A DNA stretch of 64,000 bases, from the NCBI RefSeq assembly GCF_008831285.2, contig NC_045146.1, positions 22,461,703 through 22,525,702 on the forward strand, read 5' to 3'. A program made the translations under genes and the position numbers. This document shows, in pieces, positions 50,701-62,500 of this stretch. Within the stretch, counting starts at the first letter, position 1, and the number at the start of each line of letters is the position of its first letter. A model generated the notes under the pieces. That model was not told the DNA's origin and searched no databases. It worked only from the letters and a program-made list of their open reading frames with translations. Origin of the DNA: Nymphaea colorata. Lineage: Eukaryota; Streptophyta; Magnoliopsida; Nymphaeales; Nymphaeaceae.

Positions 50701-53084
50701 CCAGCATAATTTGCTAATGTAGACTGGCCTCGTTGAACAAAAGAAGGCCAATGCAAAATATTTGATGTCATCTGTAGAAACTTTTCCTAGTAGCAGTATT
50801 TTGACTTCTTAACTCCAATAGTTATCCTCATAATCTTAACAAGCAACAACAAGAGGTCGAAACTCGAAACACAACAGAAGACTGTGTAGGCCAAGTACCT
50901 CCAACCGCAGAGGAGGGTGCAATCATGAAGTAAAGCTGTTCGTGTAACTTCAAGTAGAGGTTTCACTACATCTTCCTGCAAAATAAAAGGCAACAGCTAA
51001 CAATAGATCACATGAATGCAAAAGACATCTAACATTGATATATGGTCTAGTTAAGAGTTAAATAACCACACACTCAACAGCCAGTACTTGGAAACTGAAA
51101 GTCAGCTGGAATTCTGGAAATAAGTTGCTCAAAGGTAGATGCTACCAACATACCACATCAATGTGGCATAGCACAACCCGAAGCCTGTAATTTTTTTGTA
51201 GTTCCCTTATTCGATGATAAATATAATCTGGATGAAGCAGGTGGTATCGCAGGCTGCACCATATGAACAATGTACTTCAGTTTTAAATAAAAGGAAGAAA
51301 ACTTGCATCAGAAATTGCTCAGAATACCTGCTTTGCTATCAAGATATAGAATATAAGATGACAATAAAGTTATAGTGTTATACCGATGAAGCAACCATTT
51401 GACACCACAAATGCATTTACAGGCAAAAGTAATGATTGACAACTCTTCAAAAATTTTTCTAAACCACTGACCCCAATATTTATCTGACAGATTACAAGGC
51501 AGCTTTTATTAATTTCTGGACCCAATCCAACACATGTACTGAAGCAGTTACTTAGCCCAATAACAGTTACATTACATGGTTTGTGAAACTACTTATAGAC
51601 ACTTATTTGAGTGCATCATAGAGATCTATGGCATCGAGTTTTGGATTTGGCAACTTTTTTCCCTGTCATTCACCAAAACTGAAACTTGTGGCTGTATATA
51701 ACAACCTATTGATTGTGAATGCTATACATCCTCGTTCATTTGATTGTCACCAAACTTTTACTAAAATATCCCATCATAATCGCGAAGAGGGTAAATAAAC
51801 TACTGTATTTATTTCTTTGACATTCAAAGGATAGATGATGCATAACAAATTTAAGCGCAAACCTCAAGTATAAGGCACATGAGTTTTGTCCCAACAGGTA
51901 ATCAGGTATGATCTCTGAAAATGACCATCTCACATTTCTGATATGCTTCAGCAACGGATTTCCTTGCTGCAAACAAATGAAGTTAAATAGGATAGTGCAT
52001 AAGACAGCTAACAGAAGTTGACATGAATCACGATCCTCCTACTACTTCAATACAAGACTGTGGTTCCGTGCTGCTTTCCATATGTTGTCTTGAGTGGATT
52101 TCAACTGCAAATTTGCAGTTCATAATCAAGAATCTCATACAGAACTTATTCACAATTGTGTCCAAGACTCCAAGGCAAAATATGAGTGATCGAAGTGAAA
52201 TTCAAAACCCAGGAGACTGAGAACTACAGTAGATAAGCCAAAGTCTTAGCTGGAGTTCTGACAAAATTTGTAGAACTTGTGAAACAGATAAAAGGGAAAC
52301 AGGAAAGCTTCGCAATAAAATTATAAAAACACTTGACCAATTCAGTTATCCAACTTTCCCCGGTGGCTTCAACGTATCGTATGATTACGTGATCATGGCG
52401 AAAATTGTTAGGACTTTATAAGACATAAGAGTAGTGATTTTCCAAACTAAAATAAAAGACAATGCACGAGCAGAAAAAATTGGTAACAGTCCAAACCAAC
52501 TACGACCATGTAGGTCGTTATCTAAACAATCTCAGGCCAATCGCCATGACAGACAAACCAACAGAGATAAAGTATCAACGAAATTAAGAAATTATTTTGT
52601 TACCTGCCTGTGGCTTACAAGAATAGCATTCCTACCGAGTGACTTGGCCGACGAAGACGGCGATGGTGAAGAGGAAGCACTCGATGTTTGCCTTTTTTCC
52701 AACAAATTGTAATGAAAGAACGACCATAACACTCAGAAGACCAAAAAGGGGAAAATAATAGATACCCACAAAACATTAGGAGTGAAACCATGAATGGAAA
52801 GCAACCTACAGCACCAGAATTGCTTACCGTGAATCCTTTTCTGGCGTAGTCCCGGACGGACGTAGCTGGGGAGTTGTTGTTGTTGCCGGTGGTGGCGATG
52901 GCGGCGGCGGTGGAGTATAGAACTCGGAGTTCTTGACGAAGGAGAAAGCCTCGGAAAAGGAAGAGGAAGGCCGGAAGAGGTTGGGAGGAGGGAGACGGGG
53001 TTCAGAGCCCTCAAGAACCTCGCGATAAGAAGGGATCTCTATTACCACTTTCTTCTTCTTTCTCTCCTCCTCTTCCTTTTCCAT
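47751..53084 (-). CDS. ERCC1: DNA excision repair protein ERCC1 (apparent single-base frameshift in exon 4)
   Basis: Nine exons: 53084-52828, 52691-52604, 51966-51863, 51254-51154, 50975-50899, 50281-50182, 49788-49717, 49259-49191, 48065-47751. All borders are GT-AG with matching phases, giving about 393 aa (Arabidopsis ERCC1 about 410). ERCC1 pairs with XPF to cut 5' of lesions in nucleotide excision repair and recombination. The nuclease-like central domain holds [31 protein letters not shown] and [20 protein letters not shown]. The helix-hairpin-helix region holds [20 protein letters not shown] then [13 protein letters not shown]. The N-terminus ([27 protein letters not shown]) fits plant ERCC1. 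Oddity: in exon 4 the codons for SLRYH and those for [15 protein letters not shown] are in frames offset by one, because the run at 51240-51242 has one G too many. Read literally, translation stops within exon 4. Either a sequence error or a real loss of function is possible. Confidence 0.93.
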
Positions 53085-53624
53085 CTCTGCTCCTCCTGCC
53101 CGATTTCTCGGTCTTTCAGAGGTACGCACCTCGCAACGGCGTCGCTTTTGTTGAATGTTGAGACCTGTTGGCGCTAAGATGCATTTAATCACGATCACTT
53201 GGGTTTGACCATCTGCAAGATAATCTGGAGGACGATCTCGCGGATATTACCTGTCCTCGAAAGAAAACCTCAAATGCATCAAATTAAGAAAATTGATGAT
53301 TACTCGTCACCATTATTTCAGTATTGGGTATTGATGAAAATTTTTCCATTTCTTAGTAATTGTTTTTTTCTCGGGAGGCATAGCAAAAATGAGCAAGGCG
53401 CGTTCACCCTTTGTTGGATGGAGGGAACGGAGGGAAAGGGAAGGAAAGAGAGGAGTGAAAAGAAAATGAAAACAAAAGGAGAATGAAAAATGAATGGAAT
53501 CAAAATGAAAAATGTGATTATAAAGTTGTTTGGATAAATAATGTTTGTTTGGATTATATAAAAGAAATAAAAGATATAATTTATATTAATTTACGATAAT
53601 ACTCTTATAAGAGACTATGGAAAG
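53085..53624. other. ERCC1 upstream region
   Basis: The promoter and 5' leader of ERCC1 (minus strand) lie here. In-frame codons continue upstream to 53198 without a stop, but the family-like N-terminus starts at 53084. A purine-rich tract at about 53420-53490 has no evident role. Confidence 0.5.
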
Positions 53625-54141
53625 TAGGGATGTCAACGGATCGGATTCGGATCGGATACATCTTTAACCATATCTACTTTTTCATATATTCATATATTTG
53701 GATTCGGATTCGAATTCGAATTCGAATAAAGCAAAGTCATATCTGAATTCGAAATCTGATTTTACAATCCGAATCCAATCCGAATCCGATTTTTATATTT
53801 ATATCTGAATCCGAATCCGAATTTTGAACCATATTTTACCATTTTTCAAGTATTAGATAGAGAATATTTGTCTAAAAATGAATCCAATCCGAACCCGTAT
53901 CCGTATCCGATCTGATATTCATGTATATCCGAATCCGAATCCGATCGGATGTCATTTATTAAATCCGAATCCGATCCATTTGGGCGTCCGGCCACCGCTG
54001 CTACAATTCCGGCTAACATTTGGGCATTTTCCGGCGAACTTCGGCAATTTCTTAATCGGATATTAAATTTTTATCCATATCCAATTTTTCGGATCGGATC
54101 GATCGGATATCTGATTCAAATCGGATATATTGACATCCCTA
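53625..54141. mobile_element. Non-autonomous hAT-type MITE
   Basis: A 517 bp element with 12-bp inverted ends TAGGGATGTCAA (53625-53636) and TTGACATCCCTA (54130-54141). It is flanked by an 8-bp near-duplication, ATGGAAAG (53617-53624) and ATGAAAAG (54142-54149). The 8-bp target duplication and TAGGGRTG-type ends fit the hAT superfamily. The interior is mostly repeated GAATCCGAAT/GGATTCGGAT words and codes for nothing. It sits between the divergent ERCC1 and SPO11-2 genes. Confidence 0.8.
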
Positions 54142-54149
54142 ATGAAAAG

Positions 54150-55165
54150 AGGGAAGAGGGCGTTGTGAACAAATGATAAACAGAGAAGAGAATAGATAAT
54201 AAAGAAGCTTCTTTGTTGTGATGGTTTACTTGAACGGTGGTAAAAAGGAACTCTGAATCAAAATAAATGTAGCTATCAGGTAAAATCCTGTTTATACATG
54301 CACATAAAAAAAAGAATTGGCATATATGGTATAAAACAATAAACTTTTCATTTCCTTGTAAATCCTTTAAAGGGATTTGATTGATATTAGAATATCATTT
54401 TCATTCCCTCATTTTCTTTTTCTTTTTTTTACTTTTGCTTGACTTTTTTTTTCTTCTGCTTAATTAATCAACAAAAAAAATGATTGATTGTTTTTTTTTA
54501 TTCCCTTTCTCTCCATACAAATAAAGTATGAAGGTGAGACTTCAAAACCCGGCCGTACGCTTTTCGTTAAAACAAATATGATATAAAGAGTTCAATTTGA
54601 TGGATACAAAGATGCATCTGATTTAAGTTCCATCATGTATTCACGTGAAACAAATATCAGATTTCAATTCAATAGCCGAGGAAAAAATTTTCCCCACCAA
54701 ACAAAATAAAGAATTTCGATACCCAAATAAATTTTTTGTCTCACAAAACAAAAAGTGCTCCGAACTTTCGAGCCTCTATTTCAACTGTTGGATCGGATTG
54801 CTTGATTTATGGTTTTAAATTTAATAAATTCAAACTTGGGTCAGGTGCGAATGACTCCAAACTTCTATATGAGATTTGATCCAAGGAGGGAATTGCGTAG
54901 ATTGAACCCAAGTCCGTGTTAATTTTGTGCTCCATGGTACGATCCAAATAGAGACAGATCTTAAAGTATGCAAAATTTGGATCAGCTAGACACTTGATTT
55001 GATTGCACCCAGTTATGGCATGTCACCAAACAAACCTAGGGACAAGAATTGGTTCCGTCCAAAAAATATTGCTTGATCCAACCCGATAAGACTTCGTTAG
55101 TACCGACCTTCCCGCCATTTTTTAAAAGCGTAAATAGGCAGCGAGAGAGGGAGAGGGCGAGATCA
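54150..55165. other. SPO11-2 upstream region
   Basis: AT-rich intergenic DNA leading to SPO11-2. A CACCAAACAAACC word near 55024 resembles MITE ends, but no partner was found. A GA-rich leader (about 55140-55163) directly precedes the start codon. Confidence 0.5.
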
Positions 55166-56499
55166 ATGGCTCCACCCACCAAAACCCTCCTCTTCGACTC
55201 TGATCAGCAAATGTCGTATGCTCAAATCCTTCCATCCCAAGAGGTTCTCTCTCTCTCTCCCTCTCTCTCTCTCTCACACACACACACATCTGTGCCTGCT
55301 ATTAATGGAAAAAAATCAGGTCCTAGCGAGGATGGAGGTAGCGATACTGAATTTCCTCAAGATGTTGACTGCCCCAACTCCTGCCGTCAGCGATCTCGCT
55401 GTGGTGAGCTGGGACTCCTTTTTTCTTTTCCTCATTAATGTTCTCTTCTTAATGTCTTTCTCATTGAAGCAGTTTTGAAGATTTAATAAACGCTATCGTG
55501 TGTCTGGATTCAATGTAATTGGTGGGCCATTAAATCCTCTTCTGGTTTTCTAGCAACAAGCAGAGGTGTCCTGGACTGTTTCCAATTTCAATAAGTTTCT
55601 CAAAGTCGTATGTGTGGGATAGTATTCCAATCCAAAAAGGTTTATCAAAGTCGTACGGATGCAGGGAGATCTATTTTATTGCGTAAAAAACTAGGGTTCT
55701 GTGATCTAGTTATATTTTCCTGCTTTTTATTTTGATCCAAATTGTTTGGCGCTGCAATTGATCCAAATTGTATGTTTCTTGGATGAAATGGTTTACAGAT
55801 CTCAAGAACATCGAAGAACACAAGGTTCAGGAATGGCTTTCTTAGTGAGGTTTCATCAATATTTCTTTCGCATTCTTTCTGCACCAAGTCTCTCTCTCGA
55901 GTCCGAGATGCCCAATCATTTGTTAGAGGTGATCAGTTTACTTGTTGCTGGTGATTGGATGCCAAAATATATAATCTGAATTTTTTAAGAAGAAATTTTG
56001 TTGTCCGAATCAGCTCCTCTAGTTGTATGACCAGTTGTGTTCGACTCATGTCATCGACAGCTGATCCATTTATGTTCCCTTTTGGGTATTGTTATATAAC
56101 GTGCTAGAGCCATTGGCCCATGGTTGTACTAATCGTTCAAGGATTTGAACTTAAATTGTTTAATATGATTGCGGAACATGTTTGAAAGATCGAAAATGAT
56201 AATTTTATTAAGGACAAGCCAGCTATTGCAGCTCCTATAATCAAAATAACAAGAGATAATTTTAAAACAGAATGGGACTGTAAATAAATTATCTGGTGAT
56301 ATAAATAAAGGAAAGTGATATGATACTTAGAGCAGATAAATCAAATGAACTACCTGTCCCTACGGCCTAAACACCTAAAAAAAAATCAGGGACAAGGCGA
56401 AAATAAGAGTCATAGAATTATGTGGTTTGGTGTATGACAGTACCTCTGTAAGCAGAATTCAGTAAATAGGAATAATACTAAGTCTTTTTGTAATAGCTC

Positions 56500-56553
<54 letters not shown>

Positions 56554-59500
56554 TGAGCTATTACAAGAAGACTTAAGTATTATTCCGATTTACCTGCCCC
56601 CAAGCAGCTTTGGTTTTAACCCCAAAAAGACTAGGAACCAAAATAATTAATCACTTAACCAACTCCCTTATTGACAACAATCAAATCATCAAAAACAAAT
56701 TTTTGTAGTCCAAGTTTGATTAAAAGTTAAAACAACTAACAATCATGAAACCAAAAAAATTGTATAAAGTTGCCCCAAGGGGTTGAGCATAGTTGGTTGG
56801 GCCATTGACTTGTATGAGGCCAGTCGTTTGTTTGATTGTTATAGGCATCTATCTTCTATAAAAGCTGAAGCAGACATAAACCTCAGAGGTAGGGGAAGTA
56901 GCCTCGAAGTGTGGTTTCCACTTTCCCCGGTCACAAATGGAAGAAAAGTATGAGATAGTATAAAGATATGAATGATAGTAAATAGTTCAATAAAAAATGC
57001 TTAAATTTAGTGGATAACAAAATTACTAATCAATTTCAAAAAGTTTAATTTAAGAAAATCATGAAATCAAAGAGGACACTATAGTCCGTAAGGTTAAGAA
57101 GAAAGGAGTGCAGTTACTAAGAATAGGTCAAAACTTAAATAAAACTCTTTTTACAACTACTCGAATATGTTAGGAAAATTATTTTCTGATTGCTGTATCT
57201 GATGACATATATATATTGAATTTTGTCCATATATTGATTTAAGGTCGATACATATGCCTTTCGTGGATGCAGGTGTTTACACAAACAAAACCACATAATT
57301 TTGTGCCTCTTTTTTTTTTTTCTTCTTCTTTTTGACCTTTAATATGGCATTAGAGTAGAATGATCTTCACATCATAAGTTTCAGCTCTTTTTTAATGAAA
57401 GCCAAGCTATGGTGGGCTTCACTAGTGGGGAGCTTCTAGTGCCTGACCAATATATTCAGAGTCAAATAGTAGCATTTGTGAAGGCAGTATAAAAAGGTTT
57501 AATCCTAATTTTATAGCATGTCACAGGCCAAGTTGGTTTATATGAAAATAGATAACGGGGACACTCACTGAAGAAGTTTCAAGCCTCGATGATGGACTCT
57601 AGATGTCTAAGGAGGTTGCTGACATTTTCACAAAGCATTTACTTGATCTATTTTTTAAAATATCTGCAGCAAACTGGGGCTTAACAATTTCTCTTTTAGT
57701 TTGAGGGTGAATAACGGCGATAACATATAATATTTGTGTTCCTACTGCTAAAGTAACAAATATTATTGATAAGATAACAAATGACGATAGAGATTATGAA
57801 AATTACATGGATAGTAGTGATCATGATGAGATTAAGATATGTAGCATTTACAGAAATAAGGATAATGTTTATAAATAGGTTCATGCTAAAATCAGGAAGG
57901 AGATTGCAACTGCTGTTACGAATTCTGATATTGATAATCATGTTGACAATTAGGAAGTCAAATAGGACAACATAATCAGCAAGGGAAAAAGGAAAGGCGC
58001 GCAATTCTTGAATATCAGATCATAATTAAATGCAGATAATAACTCCTTTTGTAACAGCCCTTACATGTTTGGAGAATTATCTGTTGATTGTTGTACCTAA
58101 AGACACATATGTATTAGATTCTGCCATCTATTGATCTTAAGTTCAATAGCTGTACCTTCCATGGACCTAGGTGTTGACATATACCGAACCATGTATTTAT
58201 GTGCCTCTTGTTTGCTTATTCTCTCTGATTTTTCACTTGCATCCCATGATTTGATAGCTGTTGCTATATTCATGGGGTTGACTACTATATTATGATCCTC
58301 AACTTTTATATGAAAATTACTGAGAGAGGTAAAGAAGGAAGAGAGAGTGTATGCTTTTTATCACCATGCAGTAAGTTTTTATGAACCATGTTCCTTTGAG
58401 CAGTGATAGGCTATAGTTTTGCCTTGAATCTATTGTGTTTCTTTTATAGTTTTATTTTGTTCACTTCTTGGTCGTTTTACTTCCCTGTGCTCATTATGTC
58501 TCAGTCACGTTCTCAATAATAAGCTATTCTTGCCCTGCGAACTTGAACATACCAATCTTCTCTCCCTGAAAGTTAGTCATTCTAACTTTCTTCTACGAAA
58601 GATACAATTCCTTGCATTGGTTAAGGGTCAGGATATAATGTGGTATATGCTCATAGATTCTTTCACCTAAGACTCTTAAGAGTGACAGTTCTGTTTGATG
58701 CAATGGATTTCCACCATAAAATGGAGCATGCCCTCTAAGCTCTTATCAGGCACTTCAAGAGCCTTTATGATGACCTCATCCCTATTAGAAGGTCGGTAGA
58801 AGAATGATGAAGGTTTTTTGGCAGCTCAGCTATGACAACCTGGTAACTAGCATAATTAAGGGCCCAATTCCTTCCTATGGAGATACAATGTCACCCTTCC
58901 TTTCATGAGAGAAGGAACTCTTTAAGCTTTATTGTGTTGCAACTGGAAACCAAGGTTACTTATTGTAATGATTGTGGGAACTTCAGCAAAAGAAAGGGCA
59001 ATTTCAAATTTAATGACAAAGGTTGCAGATTTCAGAAAAGAGAAAACTCATACAAAGTTCTTTCTGACTCAAAATCACAGCATGAAAGAGCTCAAACTCG
59101 AAAACAAGAAAAAACTGTTTTTATGGGATGACTTATCAAATTTGTAGCAAAAAGAACCACTCATCTCTCAATTGTTATCTTTGCGATAATCACTCATGTT
59201 AGGCTGAGAATGCACCCCATGCCCTTGTTACCCTCTCCATTGTCGAGAATCTGAGTGGTCCACTGGCACTAGAGCATCCTCTCATGTAATCAGGATTCAG
59301 GTAAATTATGTGACTTTCAAACATAAAAAGGCAATTATCCTATTATGGTTGGAAATGGTCAGAAATGTTTCACGATTAGGACAAGCTCAGTTGCACTTAA
59401 AAAATGTCATTGTTCATTTAAATAATGTTTTATATGTTTCCAAAAATGAACGAAGAACTTGCTTGCAGTCAGCCAAACAACTCATTCCCATATACGTTTG

Positions 59501-62500
59501 ATTCATCCAGTTGCTTTGTTAAGGACAAAAGAACAGGAAAGATTGTAGCAACAAGAAGTACGATGGAAATCTTTATGCTTCCGATGAAGTTTTTCCAACT
59601 GCTTGCGTGCTTGCCAGATGAGTACTATTTTTTTCTTCACAGTAAAAGATGACAGATTTTTCTTTTTTTTTTGGTTGAAGGAATTCTGAGTTTCTGTGCT
59701 AGTTCCCAACTGGGGAAGATATGTATACTAGCTTTTTCTTTTCGAACAAAGACCTATGTGAAATCCATTCATGAAAGTGCACTCTGATTGATTGGGGCCG
59801 GCTCCTGTTATGACTTATGACTAAATGAGGGTACTAATTTGTGCTACATTCGTGATTATAATAGTCGATTCTCTTGGTTTTATCCTCTCAAGGCTAACTC
59901 AGATTTTGTTGAAGCTTTCAGACACTTTCACAACCCTACTGCTTGCTATTTTGAGGCCAAAGTCAAAACTTTTTAATGCGATGGGGGTGGAGAATACTCC
60001 GGAACCATTTTTATGCAATATATTGTTGAACATGGCATAAAAAAACAAATTTCTTGTCATAAATAGATTGGAGTTAATGAATGTAAACGTATAACATCAT
60101 TAAATTGGCCTTAACTATGTTAATCATGCTAATATTCCTCATTGCTCGTGGGTTGACATTTTCTTTGTGCGGGTTTTTCTCATAAATAGATTACCTTCTG
60201 TTAAACTCAACGTGGAGTCTCCACACTTCTGCTTGTTGGCGAACACCTTGATACTTCCAACTTATGTGTCTTGGGCTGCAGGTGCTTCCCAAAATAAATT
60301 TGACACCAAATCCCTGTCATGTGTCTTCATGGGGTAAAACATGGAACAAGAGTTAATAAGTGCTTGAATCCATCTTCGAGCAAGATTTATATGTCTAGGG
60401 GTGCTTGTTTGATCCAACGGGTATCATCCTCCCCAGAGACAACTTTACTTTGTCATGCCTGTTTTTCTTATTTTTTCTTTTGAACTAATTCTCTATAGTG
60501 CTTACTCAGGAAAGTCACATATAGGCAGTTTTGGCCCTTTTTATGTGTTTCATAGACTTGGACTGGTAACACGGCTATGATTTCTGTGACTTGTTGCCCT
60601 CTAAAACCACTTATGACTTATAATAGCCTGTGAATTCTCCAATTCAGAACTTTATGTTTCTCGTGAAAGATGGCCATCCCACTCACCTTTTGCATTTGGA
60701 TAAATTGCATAGCTTCGTAGCCTCTGACCTATTTGTTGAGAGGACTTGATGAACAATAGATTGGCAATGGATGCTCTTAAGCTGTTTGATGATTTTAATG
60801 CAGTTTGGAAAGTCATTGAGCTATGTTACCAAATTATTAGCAAAGACAAACGGGTAACTCAAAGGGAACTTTTCTATAAGCTGCTATGTGATTCACCTGA
60901 CTATTTCTCTTCGCAGTCACAAGTTAATCGGTCCATCCAAGGTGGTTTTTGAATTTATATTTCAAGTTACATCGGATGAGCTAGAGGAGATTTAAATTTA
61001 TATACTCGGCATCAATGTTTTCATTCTATGTAGATGTTGTCGCGTTGCTTCGATGTACTCGCCAAAGCCTTGGGATAATAGCATCAAGCAGGGGAACTGT
61101 TGTAGGTCGTCTGCTTATAAAGGTACAGAGGTTTTGCTGCTATTTTTTCCCTCTCGAGTGTTGCTGTAAAGTTCAAAATCTGAAATTATCATGTTCTGTT
61201 GTTCTGAGGTAGACTAAGGAGAGGGAAAGAATTGATTCGCAACAATCAGAACAAAGGGAAAAGTGAAAAATTAGAAGAACGGACCAGCACAATGGTTCTT
61301 TCTGTATTTAGAAAAATGGGACATATGGAAATTACATGGATCATGCTCGACTGTAGTTCCTCAAATAATCCAATTGATTTGCTTGAAGATTGTTGTGAAT
61401 TCATTAGTTGATAGGATCATACCTAATCTCCATTGGCATAATGGTGTCTGTATATTTTTGGTGGTTGTTTTCTCAAAATTTAAGGGACAAAATCATGATG
61501 ATGTGGACTGCAGTCAACTAGGTCCTACTGGCCATCCCATTACAGGAGATCTGCATTTGCTGGAAAATTTGATGTTCCAATCTGATGCTCGGTATATTAT
61601 TATAGTTGAAAAGGTGCATTCTCTGACAGGTTTATTGTTGAATTGCAAGATCTGCATTTTGTTCACATGGCCTATGAAGTTTGCATTTTGCTGTTTTCTT
61701 CTCCATCGCTTTTGGCTTTGGTAGGACGCAATTTTTCAGAGACTAGCTGAAGATCGCATATTTGATCAGATCCCTTGCATTATGATTACTGCTAAAGGAT
61801 ACCCTGATGTTGCAACAAGGTAAAACTGATTTCGATGGAGAAATGTCTTCATCAAGTAGAATGATTTACTTGTTTTGGCTTATCGGGTCTCCACGTTGTG
61901 ATTAGAATGCAAAAGGATCCTAGTCAGCCCCTGCTGCGAAACAATAATTACTGATTGGTCCGGTTCCCATCCGTCAGATCAAGTTTTCAGAAAAAGGAGC
62001 TAGTACTTTTTTCCCCATGAGCAGAGGTTCTCCTTTCGTAGTTAGATTGGGCTGTGCGACAAGCAAGCATGCTTCTGGCTTTCCTTTTTTTCCTTTCTTT
62101 TTTTTAAATTTTATGTTCCTAAATTATACTCTGCTTTGTAAACAAGTGTTTTGGTTGGATACTAAAATTAATTTTCAAACAAAGGCCATACTGCAAAAGA
62201 TACTGCTGAGATCCCCATTGGCAGCTCGTTTTTTCCTAATCACTACTGATTTTTAGGAATTTTCAATGTAAAAACAAATTAAAAAAAAAGGCATAGAAGG
62301 CTTAAACTAGTTCAAGCGTGTCCCTTACTATTTTCATCTGTCATCTTTGTTTTTCGTGTAGATGTTGAAATAATTTAGTTTCTTCCACTGGAGGCAGGTT
62401 TCTTCTTCATCGTCTTAGCAAGATATTTCCGGATCTCCCAATCTTGGCACTCGTTGACTGGTGGAAGCTAAAAGCCTCTTCTTACGTGCTCATGTCATGC

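Larger units (their letters stand above)
55929..60803 (+). other. Intron 3 of SPO11-2, transposon-filled
   Basis: A 4,875 bp intron in which all large insertions of the gene are concentrated: a foldback hairpin at 56463-56593, a SINE at 56765-56945 and an old Copia-type LTR element from about 57000 to 60500. Its borders are AGAG|GTGATC and ATGCAG|TTTGG. Phase is conserved across it. Confidence 0.85.

Noticed and set aside
61034-61122. CTRQSLGI in SPO11-2, where Arabidopsis has CSRYSLGI, looked like loss of the catalytic tyrosine
   Set aside because: The catalytic tyrosine is the one in VTQRELFY (Tyr122 here), which is present. The Tyr/Gln position is not the active site.
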